Shown here piece after piece: positions 33,351 to 41,921 of a stretch of DNA of 64,000 nt. The notes beneath the pieces were generated by a model. It worked only from the letters and a program-made list of their open reading frames with translations, made no database searches and was not told where the DNA came from. Made by a program: the position numbers and the translations under genes. Every line of letters starts with the position of its first letter. Positions within the stretch are counted from its first letter, which is position 1. The DNA is taken from NCBI GenBank assembly GCA_018228685.1, contig CP073691.1:1922001-1986000 (forward strand), written 5' to 3'. The stretch comes from Clostridiaceae bacterium Marseille-Q4149 (GTDB taxonomy: Bacteria > Bacillota > Clostridia > Oscillospirales > Oscillospiraceae).

Positions 33351-33878
33351 TCATGTGCCTCCTGCTTTCTTGAAATAATTTGTCCGGCCTTCCTCGTCTA
33401 CAGTACAAAATCCGGATATGCCCGGACAGTCGATTTGGGCGATTTGCGCCGGAGTATCGACCAGCATGATACGGCGGCTTCCCCCTTTGTTGCCCCGCAG
33501 AGCATGGCAGACAAGTGCCTCCTGCCCGGCGGCAATATAAGCAATCTCATATAATTCACCGTCGGCAAAAAACACGAGTTTAACGGGAAAATCAGCCGGA
33601 GCGTGGTAATCTACCTGCCGGATGAAGTCCAGCAGGACCCACACTGCCCGGACAAGCGCATGGTCAGTTTTTGGTGTTTGCCCTGCCAGGAAATAACCAC
33701 CGCCGTCTGTTTGAAAAATGCGGCCCTGCCTCTCCAAATGAGAGAGCAGGGCCTTTGCAGTATCTTCTTTGCCAGGGTGAAAACAAAGAAGCTGGTGTTC
33801 ACAGAGGCCGGGGTACATCGTCACGATCCGTAGCAAGTCCGTAGCCTCGTTCCCATAGATTTCAGCCCTGGTCTTCAT
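33351..33878 (-). CDS. Hypothetical 175-aa transfer-region protein (DUF5697-like)
   Basis: The ATG after AAGGAGGTG gives MKTRAEIYGNEATDLLRIV. The first 65 residues look like a winged helix (YPGLCEHQLLCFHPGKEDTAKALLSHLERQGRIF...GGGYFL), the rest like a sensing or nuclease-like alpha/beta domain (PVKLVFFADGELYEIAYI). DUF5697 is my tentative family label. It may be a transfer-operon regulator. An unusual repeat-rich leader lies upstream. Confidence 0.6.
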   Translation of the reverse strand: MKTRAEIYGNEATDLLRIVTMYPGLCEHQLLCFHPGKEDTAKALLSHLERQGRIFQTDGGGYFLAGQTPKTDHALVRAVWVLLDFIRQVDYHAPADFPVKLVFFADGELYEIAYIAAGQEALVCHALRGNKGGSRRIMLVDTPAQIAQIDCPGISGFCTVDEEGRTNYFKKAGGT

Positions 33879-33897
33879 GGGGCTCACCTCCTTTATT

Positions 33898-34020
33898 AAA
33901 GGCGCCAATCAGACGCCTTCAAAGCGCATTGTTAAATAGGAATTGTGGAAAGACGCCATTAGAGCGTCAATCCGGCGTTTTTCGAGAATAGTAGGAAAAA
34001 AAGGCGTCTTATAGGCGTAT
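33898..34020. repeat. Cluster of short GACGCC/GGCGTC inverted repeats
   Basis: Within about 120 bases the hexamer GACGCC or its complement (or one-base variants) occurs at least five times, for example near 33,913, 33,952 and 34,010. On the minus strand AAGGCG...CGCCTT forms a hairpin just before the ribosome site of the 175-aa gene. It may be a folded leader or multiple operator sites. Confidence 0.5.
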
Positions 34021-34028
34021 TGGAACTG

Positions 34029-34868
34029 TCAATGATGCGTTTTCCGGAGATTACAGCAATCCTCTTTATTGGGATTTACAAAATCCCTCCAGAATTGATA
34101 GTGTTCCGTTACATCTTCACAGATTGTCTTCTGCGGAATATGGATTTTTTCCACGATCCGCTGCTTTTCTTTCAAAGGAAGATGATAGTAGCCTCCCTGC
34201 CGCACGGTATATTTAGAGAAATCAACACCCCGAAACCACTGCCTGATCCACGAATTGACGCGCAGAAATTCAACCACACACCGCTCAATTCCCAAATCAT
34301 TCAGCTTGTCGAAATCCATGTATTCCTCAACGATGGGGCTTAATCGGATTGCCACATCATACCCTTCCGCTTGCAGAGCCTGAATTGCGCGGATACGCTG
34401 GCTGGGAGGACTGGCCTTTTCAAATTGGGCGGTTTGTGTATCGTCCAGACAGGTCACGGTAATTTGAATATGGGCCAGTTCCTTGTCCAAGATCTCTAAA
34501 TACTCCGGGGCAGCGGGAAGTGCAGACTTCGTGACGATGAGATAGCTTACCCTGCACAGATTCATCTCCTGGATGGTCTGGTAGGTAGTGCGGTAGTGAA
34601 GTTCACAGGGCTGAAAACAGTCTGTCATGCCTCCAAGCCTGATGATGCTGCCGGATGGGAGACTGCGGATTTTCCGCCGGACCTTTTCAATATCTGCAAC
34701 ACGAGGATGCGCCGAATCCCATAATCCACGAAAATGAAGCAATGAACGGGCATAGCAGTAGTTACAGTTGTGTTGACAGCCGCAACCGTAAGTATCTAAA
34801 CGGGTGTTATATTTGCATTTGTCGCCTTCATTGCCTCCAACTTGCTTAAAGAAACTCTTAAACTCGCT
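34029..34868 (-). CDS. Radical SAM protein (SPL/COG1533-like), start defective or unusual
   Basis: The CX3CX2C iron-sulfur motif (CQHNCNYCYARS) is encoded at 34,755-34,778, upstream of the first standard start codon in the frame. The natural protein must therefore begin earlier, around SEFKSFFKQVGGNEGDKC. The rest (SIIRLGGMTDCFQPCELHYRTTYQTI, VSYLIVTKSA, IQITVTCLDD) fits the photoproduct-lyase-like radical SAM family found in mobile elements. An in-frame ATG at 34,889 is followed by TAA at codon 7. Either initiation is at a rare codon or the gene is damaged. The substrate is unknown. Confidence 0.75.
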   Translation of the reverse strand, partial: SEFKSFFKQVGGNEGDKCKYNTRLDTYGCGCQHNCNYCYARSLLHFRGLWDSAHPRVADIEKVRRKIRSLPSGSIIRLGGMTDCFQPCELHYRTTYQTIQEMNLCRVSYLIVTKSALPAAPEYLEILDKELAHIQITVTCLDDTQTAQFEKASPPSQRIRAIQALQAEGYDVAIRLSPIVEEYMDFDKLNDLGIERCVVEFLRVNSWIRQWFRGVDFSKYTVRQGGYYHLPLKEKQRIVEKIHIPQKTICEDVTEHYQFWRDFVNPNKEDCCNLRKTHH

Positions 34869-35060
34869 TTATATCACCTCTAAATTCATTGTTTGATTAC
34901 TTTATTGTCGGATACATTGGACTCACCTCATATAAAATTCTAAATGGTTGCGGAGGACGGTACTGCCCCGCCGTCTGTTGGTAAAGCATCCAACCATGTT
35001 CTTTACACTACTCCGCGCAATAAAGGGAGGCGCTTCCGCACCTCCCAGAGAAAATGCCTT
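34869..35060 (-). other. Gap between virB4 and the radical SAM gene
   Basis: On the minus strand the gap holds a hairpin (GGGAGGTGCGG/CGCCTCCC, 35,025-35,046) after the virB4 stop. Two tiny frames with good ribosome sites follow (M Y P T I K stop; M N L E V I stop). No other gene is seen. The tiny frames may be remnants of the radical SAM start or leader peptides. Confidence 0.4.
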
Positions 35061-38000
35061 TTAAGCGGAATCAGCTTGTTCTTGGCGCTTGCGCTCCAAA
35101 AGCTCCCGCAGCTCCCTGCGGTCTGTGGTTATGAGATCCTTTTCCAATGGACTGGCCTTGAACTCCACCATGATATTGTTGTTATTGGTAGAGATCAGAC
35201 CGCTGCCGCGCTCAAAGTGTGTGACCTCCATCGTTTCTGCGTCAGAGAGATGGAGGGTTTCCTGGACACGCTCCGCTTCGTCATCCTCCAGGTTGAGAAT
35301 GATCTTAGTCTTGCTGTTGTTGATGATGCCTTTCCCGAAACGGCCTTCGTCCAGATTGAAAAAGTCGTTAAGGTCCTGGCTGGCGCAGATCGCTGATCCA
35401 CCGAAGCCGCGAATCGTCTTGAAAATTTCCAAAACGAAATCACCGGCCAGCCGGGTGCCGGTGGCTCCGGCGCCGGAAAGAAGCTGCCAGCACTCGTCAA
35501 TAAAAATGGCTTTTTCCTCGGTGCGGTCAGCTTTGGCGCGGTCCCAAACGAAATCAAGGGCCACGAACATCCCCACAGTCAGCAAATCACCAGTAAGCGA
35601 GGAAATATCCAGTACGGTGTACTTATTATCCAGCCGCACATTGGTCTGCTTGTTAAAGGTACTGGCGGAGCCATTCACCAGACGGTTGAGGATATGGGCC
35701 ATGCGAGTGGTTTCCGGGGCGGCCTTCAAAATCTCATACAAGTCGCCCAGCACCGGCATCTCCCGGTAGCAGCCCGGATTGGCCGGGTCTTCCAATGAGG
35801 CGTTGTCATGGGTGATACCTTTGGAATTGTAGGTGCGGATCAGAGCCTCATCCAACAGCTGTCGTTCCTCGTGAGACATATCAGGGATCAACAGACTGAA
35901 GAATATGTGGAGTTGCTGGATTTTGGCGGCCAGTTCGGAGAGCTGGATTCCCGGTCCGTCCAGAAGCTCGCTGACAGACCGATCCACCTTGCGGATCTCC
36001 ATCACATTGATGCAGTGCGGGCTGGCCGGGGAAATCTGGATAAACTCCCCGCCTACATTGGCACAGGCACGGTGGAATTCGTGCCCTTTCAGCGGCGCAA
36101 TGATGAAAACGGGAATGTTTTTCCGCCTCATTCTTAACGCCATGAGCTGCATCGTAAAGGTCTTGCCTGCGCCGCTGGTACCCAGGATCGCCATATTGGC
36201 GTTCTTGTAAATCGCAGAGTTGAAAATATCCACGATGATGAGGGAACTGTTATATTTGTTGACCCCCAGAAGGATTCCGTTGTCGTCGCACATCTCAAAC
36301 GAAGTGAACGGATAGCAGCTGGCCGCGCCTCCAGTCAACAGGTTGCGCTTACCACGCTCGAACAGTCCCTTTTCCATGGAAACCAGCGGGAGGGCAGAAC
36401 AAAATGCCTGCTCCTCCCGAAAATGGCAGGTGCAGACATCCATATCCTGCGAAAGCAGGAGCTTTTTTATTTCGCTGGCCTTCCACTCCAGATCCTCCAC
36501 AGAAGGGGCGGTCACAGTAATCAACAGGTTGAGATAATAGAAATCCTCATTGTTCGCAAGCCCCTCCTTCAGAAAATAGCCGCTCCGAATAGCGCCGTCT
36601 ATATCATCGAAGTCCGTGTTCGTGTCGCTGGCATCCTTGATTTTTGACCGGTTGATGCGGAGCTGCTGGCCGACCCGCTGAATAATGCGCTCTTTGGGTT
36701 GACGCGAAAGAAACATATCGAGGTCAATACCATCACCGGCATTGACGATTAAACTCAGCCAGCCCGCGGGCACCTGGGTTTTGTAACCATCTGATGGGAC
36801 GAGCAAATAGGTATAGTACAGCCCGTCTATACAGAGATACCGTCCATGGGTGAAGTCGATGCTTTTGGGAGCAGCAAATTCAGCCGCCGGGATGCGGTCA
36901 ATCTCACCCTCCCGCCCCTTGTCGAGATACTGCGTCACAACTTCCTGCACCCGCACCGACAGAGGCTTGACCGCACTTTCATTTCGGCACAATAAATTAT
37001 AGAAAACATCTACGGTAAATTCGTCCTCGTTTTCGTGGACAACGACCTCGTTGCCGCATTGACGCAGGTAATTGGATGCCGTGTGGACAGCACTTTGGAG
37101 AGATTGAATTGCCTCATCTTCCTGTTCGGAGCGCCGTGTGTTGTTCCAAGGCTCATACTCAAAAATCAAAAAGAAGCGTCGTGTAACCGCCTCATGGGAG
37201 CCGACCTGTTGAACAAAATCCAAATAGTCCTCTTGCATCAAGCGGCACTGTTCATTGTCCTCCTGCGCCATTTCACGGCGTACTGTGTCCAGGTGGCGGT
37301 TGATGTCGGCACGCCGGGTAAGCACTTTGATCTGCAATTTAACAGGACTGATTTTTAGGTATGAGACGAAAGAGTAGATAATATTTCTCTGTTCCCGTGC
37401 GCTCCGCAGCATGAAGTTGATGGGGACCACCTCAACCACCTTGACAAATCGGTGGTCTTTCGTGTAGATAATGCCGTTGGCGATCTTCTCAATGGGCAGA
37501 TAGTCTGCCACCGGATTGACGCAGGGAGGCTTATCCTCCTTGATATGGGCGGGGCGTTTAGGCATTCGCTCTTTTTCAGGCCGCTTCTTTGCTTTCTTTT
37601 TCGCCTTATTGGCCTTGACAGGCCGTTCCTTCCTGGTGTTTTTCTTGGGCCGGAGCTTTTCGCGGATCTCATATCCACGGACTTCATCAAACTCAGCTGG
37701 GAAATCTGCTTCACCAGACCGCCGGTGCTTCGACGCCTTGGGCGTTCTCTCCTTTGGAGGCTTCTGTTTGAGATGCTTGCCGACTTTTTCACAGGGCTGT
37801 TCACCGTCACCGCCGACAACGCGGCGATTCCGCAGGTATTTCAGAAAAGTGACCAGAAACTGCGATAGGCTTTCTCCTGAAATGCCAATGAGGGCAACCA
37901 ATGCCACCGGGAGCGCAGTCAGGCATAAAGCAATAATGCGGGCAGTCAATCCAAATGGAAGGAACAAAAAAACCGGCGTCCCGATGGCAAATGCCAGGAT

Positions 38001-38108
38001 GCCGGCTTCAATCACATTCCGCGCACGGAACATACCGCCAAAAAAAGTGCCTGTTTCTATAAAGTTCGGCGGTATGATATAAATATCATGGTCATTCTTG
38101 TTGCTCAT
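35061..38108 (-). CDS. virB4: PrgI-VirB4 fusion, T4SS ATPase
   Basis: This 1015-residue protein begins with a PrgI-like domain (IIPPNFIETGTFFGGMFRARNVIEAG, two membrane helices at about 32-75). A very basic linker rich in Lys, Arg and Pro (about 110-200) follows, then a full VirB4 ATPase with Walker A LGTSGAGKTF (about 640-650), Walker B AIFIDECWQLL and the CASQDLNDFF motif. VirB4 energises substrate transfer. In most Gram-positive systems PrgI and VirB4 are separate proteins, so the fusion is notable. The ribosome site is weak; the gene lies 36 bases after the peptidase gene. Confidence 0.9.
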   Translation of the reverse strand: MSNKNDHDIYIIPPNFIETGTFFGGMFRARNVIEAGILAFAIGTPVFLFLPFGLTARIIALCLTALPVALVALIGISGESLSQFLVTFLKYLRNRRVVGGDGEQPCEKVGKHLKQKPPKERTPKASKHRRSGEADFPAEFDEVRGYEIREKLRPKKNTRKERPVKANKAKKKAKKRPEKERMPKRPAHIKEDKPPCVNPVADYLPIEKIANGIIYTKDHRFVKVVEVVPINFMLRSAREQRNIIYSFVSYLKISPVKLQIKVLTRRADINRHLDTVRREMAQEDNEQCRLMQEDYLDFVQQVGSHEAVTRRFFLIFEYEPWNNTRRSEQEDEAIQSLQSAVHTASNYLRQCGNEVVVHENEDEFTVDVFYNLLCRNESAVKPLSVRVQEVVTQYLDKGREGEIDRIPAAEFAAPKSIDFTHGRYLCIDGLYYTYLLVPSDGYKTQVPAGWLSLIVNAGDGIDLDMFLSRQPKERIIQRVGQQLRINRSKIKDASDTNTDFDDIDGAIRSGYFLKEGLANNEDFYYLNLLITVTAPSVEDLEWKASEIKKLLLSQDMDVCTCHFREEQAFCSALPLVSMEKGLFERGKRNLLTGGAASCYPFTSFEMCDDNGILLGVNKYNSSLIIVDIFNSAIYKNANMAILGTSGAGKTFTMQLMALRMRRKNIPVFIIAPLKGHEFHRACANVGGEFIQISPASPHCINVMEIRKVDRSVSELLDGPGIQLSELAAKIQQLHIFFSLLIPDMSHEERQLLDEALIRTYNSKGITHDNASLEDPANPGCYREMPVLGDLYEILKAAPETTRMAHILNRLVNGSASTFNKQTNVRLDNKYTVLDISSLTGDLLTVGMFVALDFVWDRAKADRTEEKAIFIDECWQLLSGAGATGTRLAGDFVLEIFKTIRGFGGSAICASQDLNDFFNLDEGRFGKGIINNSKTKIILNLEDDEAERVQETLHLSDAETMEVTHFERGSGLISTNNNNIMVEFKASPLEKDLITTDRRELRELLERKRQEQADSA

Positions 38109-38144
38109 GTATTACCTCGTTTCTGATGCCGGGGTGCGATACAG

Positions 38145-39521
38145 TCAGCCAATAATCCAGAAAGGACCGCCTGCTGCCGCACGGCGGCTTGCTTCGTTTA
38201 AGATGATGGATAAATCCCAGAGTTGTTCACTGCGCTTATAACTGGCCGGGTCTGCCACCATGATCTGACCATCCTTCACGCCGCGAAGAACGATGAAATG
38301 GCCGGATGAAGTGAAATGCCCCTCGGACATAATTGCCACAACCAGCTTGCCGTCAGCAAGAGCGTCCAGAATCCGCTGGGGCTCGGAAGTCGTGCAGCCG
38401 GATACCGGAAGCCCCCATTCCTCTGCAGCAGCGGGAATCAATGCGTGATAAGAGCCGCTGCTTTTGCACCAATAGCCATTATCATATGACCACTTTGCCA
38501 TTTCCACCGGGTCCACCATATCGTCCGTGAGGGAGGAAACCACGATTGCCATGGCGGTGGGGCCGCACCCATAGCCACCAATGTTATCGGTGCCATAGGG
38601 TTGACTGGCATAGCGTTCATCCAACTGATTGTAATAAACAACCGGGGTCCCGCCGTCGGTAAAGGTCACATCTCCAAGGGAGGGGATGCTGTTGCCGGTC
38701 CATTCAACCAGATTTTGCAGAAGTCCGTCACCAAGAAACAAACTGAGGTTGGAGGCATAATCAGCGGCCAGCTCCTTTTGTTCATCGGTAAGAGCAAAGA
38801 CAGTATCAGCAAGATATGACTCACCATTGTAACGGATGGTGTAAACTATCCAAGTTTCCGTAGTTGTGATTTCTTCCCCGGTTTCCGGGTCCTCAGCCGT
38901 GACCTCACGGCTTTCCTGTACGCTGGTATAGGAGTAAAGATGTTCTTTATGCTCTCGCAGGGCAGAGGCCAGGCCATCCAGTGAAATGCTCTCAAAGTCT
39001 TCATCCCGGGCAGCACAATACTGCGAGATGATGAGGTTGGCGTTGTAGACAGGGCCGGAGGAATAGGGATTTTTGATCTCCATCTGGTCAGCCCCAGAAG
39101 AAGCAAAATCCTCCTCGATGCGGGCGATCACATCATCCAGGGCCTCACCCAAGATGGCGTTGATGGTAAAAGTGATGTCATTGGCGTTTTCCACGATAGC
39201 AGTTTCGCTGTTGAGGATAGGCGTATCAGGATCAGCTGGTGAAAAGGCATTGACCAGCCCGCCAAAAATCAAGCCGGGCAGCATCAAGAGGAAAAGGACA
39301 GGCAGCAAAAGCAGAATCGCAATGATAGCAATGATTTTGCCGATGTGCTTTCGGCCGGCCCAGACGGCCCCAGCCACAGCCCCATAGTGGCCGCCGGCGG
39401 CAGCACCTTTTGCGGCTCCAGAGATGGCCTTGCCAGCTTTGATAGCGCCTTTGACCGTATGTGCGGCAGAGGTCGCAGCATCTACTGTTTCGGCGGAGCT
39501 GTTTTTTTGTTCTTCAGCCAT
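38145..39521 (-). CDS. C39-like cysteine peptidase of the T4SS (VirB1-like role)
   Basis: A cytoplasmic Ala/Gly-rich start and one membrane helix (IIAIIAILLLLPVLFLLMLPG, about residues 63-85) are followed by an extracellular domain. The C-terminal 150 residues carry GGYGCGPTAMAIV (Cys about 317), SGHFIVLRG (His about 408) and VADPASY (Asp about 422), the Cys-His-Asp set of peptidase_C39-like proteins. Clostridial conjugative systems use wall hydrolases at this position; a C39-type enzyme is a less usual choice. It overlaps the next gene by one base. Confidence 0.8.
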   Translation of the reverse strand: MAEEQKNSSAETVDAATSAAHTVKGAIKAGKAISGAAKGAAAGGHYGAVAGAVWAGRKHIGKIIAIIAILLLLPVLFLLMLPGLIFGGLVNAFSPADPDTPILNSETAIVENANDITFTINAILGEALDDVIARIEEDFASSGADQMEIKNPYSSGPVYNANLIISQYCAARDEDFESISLDGLASALREHKEHLYSYTSVQESREVTAEDPETGEEITTTETWIVYTIRYNGESYLADTVFALTDEQKELAADYASNLSLFLGDGLLQNLVEWTGNSIPSLGDVTFTDGGTPVVYYNQLDERYASQPYGTDNIGGYGCGPTAMAIVVSSLTDDMVDPVEMAKWSYDNGYWCKSSGSYHALIPAAAEEWGLPVSGCTTSEPQRILDALADGKLVVAIMSEGHFTSSGHFIVLRGVKDGQIMVADPASYKRSEQLWDLSIILNEASRRAAAGGPFWIIG

Positions 39522-40513
39522 TATAGTTTGTCCTTTCTTTTGGGAGTAGGCGGCAGTTTCTTCACGATGGATTCGTGATAGGCAATCGAGCCGTCCGGTG
39601 CCATATAGGGAGATTTTTCAACCGCATCCGCAGCATACTGCTTATACCAGGCGGTACCATCTACGGCGTGAACGGTTGTGTACTGGCCTTCCGGCGCCAC
39701 ATACTGGTCTGCATGATACATACCAAAAGCGATGCCTTCTGGATGTTCCGGAGTGACTTCTGTGCCGGTAATGCGGCCACCGCCGATCTCCACATTCTGA
39801 TAAGTGGGAATATTCTCGGCCCCGGGCTCCAATGCCGCATGACCCATGTAGGAATGCAGAGCGTCTACAGCTTTATCCCCGGTCATAGTTCCCATCTGGG
39901 TGATACTCCCGGTAGCAACCGATCCTATGACATTGTTGGCAAAATTGCCTCCCTTGCTTACGGATGAAGCGTAGATATGTCCGCCGATGCCGCCTGCAGC
40001 ACCGCCGACCAACCCGCTTAACCCGGAGGGTTTGGCATCTGGTGGCGTTGTAGCTGTTTTGACCGCATTGTTGGTAACATTCCTTTTAATCACACCAGCC
40101 AAACCGCCGCTGGCAAAACCAGCGCCGAATCCAGCGCCGCCTTTTCCGCCACCGCTTGCATTGACATGGGAGGAATGGCTGCTGCGGCCGCCCGCAAAGT
40201 GATTGCTGGCAAAGCTCTTAAATCCGCTGAATCCTCTGGCCGCAATCATAGCCTCCGCCAGCATACTGCCGCCGGTATGGCCGACATTGACGCCCAGACT
40301 CGCCATAAAAGAATCGATCTTCTGTGATACTTTAAGGAATCCGATTGCGCACATAAACCAGATCAGCACATTCCCCGAAACGGCCTCCTTGCCTACGGCG
40401 TCCACTTGTGCCTGAACTTCTTCCTCCGAAATAGCGAAAGCAGGCTGGCAGAACAGGCAGGAGAGGGCTGTGACCATCAGCGCAAGGAACAAAATTTTCT
40501 TGAGTCTTTTCAA
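39521..40513 (-). CDS. Secreted/membrane Gly-rich T4SS protein
   Basis: Translation most likely starts at TTG seven bases after AAGGAGGG, giving the signal peptide MKRLKKILFLALMVTALSCLFCQPAFA. A second hydrophobic segment (NVLIWFMCAIGFLKVSQ) follows, then a long Gly/Ser/Ala-rich region (GGGKGGAGFGAGFASGG). The C-terminal third looks globular (TEVTPEHPEGIAFGMYHADQYVAPEG). Together with the VirB6-like gene upstream it may form a split TrbL-type channel subunit, since Gly-rich tails are common there. Confidence 0.7.
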   Translation of the reverse strand: MKRLKKILFLALMVTALSCLFCQPAFAISEEEVQAQVDAVGKEAVSGNVLIWFMCAIGFLKVSQKIDSFMASLGVNVGHTGGSMLAEAMIAARGFSGFKSFASNHFAGGRSSHSSHVNASGGGKGGAGFGAGFASGGLAGVIKRNVTNNAVKTATTPPDAKPSGLSGLVGGAAGGIGGHIYASSVSKGGNFANNVIGSVATGSITQMGTMTGDKAVDALHSYMGHAALEPGAENIPTYQNVEIGGGRITGTEVTPEHPEGIAFGMYHADQYVAPEGQYTTVHAVDGTAWYKQYAADAVEKSPYMAPDGSIAYHESIVKKLPPTPKRKDKL

Positions 40514-40524
40514 AATGGCCCTCC

Positions 40525-41235
40525 TTACAAAGAGAGCGGGTTGGAGATAAACGAACCAACCATGCTCGTGAACAGGCGCAGGCACCAGGCGTTCATCAGC
40601 AGAAGAAAAATCTGACCGCCCAGCATCCGGCACCAGGATTTCCAGATGTTTGATGTTGTCTGGCTTGCCCCCATGGAAAAGGCTACTGGAGCCGTATAGA
40701 CCAGCACGCCGAGCAATACATATCGCTCTGCCGCTTCCAGCAGCAACTTCAGGTAGTTCCACGCCAGAATGATGACTAATATCAGAGTGATAAGGGCCAC
40801 AGCCCCATTGGCGCACACCCCGATGATGACCAGCATGACAGAGTTGAAATCTGCAAAACTGAGTGCCGGCAGCTCCGAATCCATAATCCAGTTGTACGGT
40901 GTGCCGCCGATGGTCAGGATCATGCTGACAATCTCATTGGAGAAGAACGCCAAAAGAATAAAAATGACGGATCGGATGCTCAATTTGAGCGGGTCTTCCG
41001 CTTCAATACCGGCTCCCAGGCCAAAGTTCTTGAACAGCTGCCACACCCAGTTGAGGAGAATGATACCGATGCCCAGTGCGACAAAAACGCTGTACATCGT
41101 TTCGGCTGCGGGAAAGTAGCGCAGAAATACCGCCATATCGCAGCCCAGTGCCCCCAAAACCGAGGTGGTTATCAAGTCAAGGCCCGCCATGACCTGCTCT
41201 GCAATCCATTCAACAATGCCGTCCAGAATACCCAT
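40525..41235 (-). CDS. VirB6/TrbL-like T4SS membrane channel protein
   Basis: The 236-residue protein starts MGILDGIVEWIAEQVMAGLD after AAGGAGG and has five or six hydrophobic segments, with the TrbL-like motif AAERYVLLGVLVYTAPVAFSMGASQTTSNIWKSWCRMLGGQIF near the C-terminus. This pattern is typical of the polytopic CD0411/TrbL proteins in clostridial conjugation modules. It should form the inner-membrane pore with the VirB4 fusion. Confidence 0.85.
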   Translation of the reverse strand: MGILDGIVEWIAEQVMAGLDLITTSVLGALGCDMAVFLRYFPAAETMYSVFVALGIGIILLNWVWQLFKNFGLGAGIEAEDPLKLSIRSVIFILLAFFSNEIVSMILTIGGTPYNWIMDSELPALSFADFNSVMLVIIGVCANGAVALITLILVIILAWNYLKLLLEAAERYVLLGVLVYTAPVAFSMGASQTTSNIWKSWCRMLGGQIFLLLMNAWCLRLFTSMVGSFISNPLSL

Positions 41236-41275
41236 AGGTCATGCCTCCTTTCGTCGGGTATCAATGTGATGCCGA

Positions 41276-41671
41276 TCAACCTGCCCACTGACCACCCTCA
41301 AAGAAGGGGACGATATAGGACATGATAAAGCCCAGACTGTTTAAGATGGCCCAGGTGATAACAATTCGTTTGAGCCAAGCTCTGCTTTCATCCACCGTTT
41401 TACCAGAACGGGAGAAATTCATGAGCAGCAATGCTACCGAAGCGGTCACAATGGCCGCAATCGTGGAGATAGCGAGGATCTGCGTGTAGACATCCTGCAT
41501 GATTTCTGTGGCCTTTGTCCAAACATCGGTTGCGGCAAAGGCCGGCTGGCTGAACATCAATGAGACGGTGGGACACAGAAACGCCATATAAGCGATTCTG
41601 CCAATGGAAAAACGGCGCGGAGGGCTGGTATCGCCGTTTCGCTTTTGGTGAGGAATCTTGCGTTTTTTCAA
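41276..41671 (-). CDS. VirB2-like T4SS pilin/membrane protein
   Basis: The TTG eight bases after GGAGG gives MKKRKIPHQKRNGDTSP; an upstream TTG overlaps the ribosome site itself. A hydrophobic segment with a signal-like cleavage site (FLCPTVSLMFSQPAFA) is followed by two membrane helices (ILAISTIAAIVTASVALLL and IVITWAILNSLGFIMSYIV). This is the layout of TrbC/VirB2 subunits. It is the first structural T4SS gene of the transcript and follows the 41.9-kb promoter. Confidence 0.75.
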   Translation of the reverse strand: MKKRKIPHQKRNGDTSPPRRFSIGRIAYMAFLCPTVSLMFSQPAFAATDVWTKATEIMQDVYTQILAISTIAAIVTASVALLLMNFSRSGKTVDESRAWLKRIVITWAILNSLGFIMSYIVPFFEGGQWAG

Positions 41672-41719
41672 TTTTCGGACCTCCAATCCAAATGTAATAT
41701 GCGGGACTCAAACAAAAGA

Positions 41720-41806
41720 GGAGCCCGCAGCTCTTGTAATAGATGCGGGCTCCCTCCCCAATCGGCCGATTATTAGGGCAGCAAAAAAGCACCTTGAAAA
41801 AGGTGC
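41720..41806 (-). terminator. Two tandem terminator-like hairpins in the T4SS operon leader
   Basis: Stem one (41,789-41,806) is GGCACCTT/AAGGTGC followed by TTTTTT; stem two (41,720-41,752) is GAGCCCGCAT/GCGGGCTC followed by TCTTTTGTTTG. Both lie between the promoter at 41,853-41,881 and the VirB2-like gene, so any T4SS transcript from it must read through both. Confidence 0.8.
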
Positions 41807-41852
41807 CGTTCACTGCCTGCATTCAGTTTTGGGTGCAAGTTTGAGCATATTC

Positions 41853-41921
41853 AGTTTAGCACACCAGGATTTACGGCTCAAGGGCAGGAATGCGCCAATT
41901 TCATTCCCGTATTCTGCCAAT
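41853..41921 (-). promoter_or_regulatory. T4SS-operon promoter with paired ATTGGCRC-type sites
   Basis: On the minus strand TTGAGC (41,876-41,881) and TAAACT (41,853-41,858) are 17 bp apart. ATTGGCGC lies 10 bp above the -35 (41,892-41,899) and ATTGGCAG 22 bp further (41,914-41,921). A 20-base stretch around the -35 also matches the 27.7-kb promoter with one mismatch. Confidence 0.8.
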
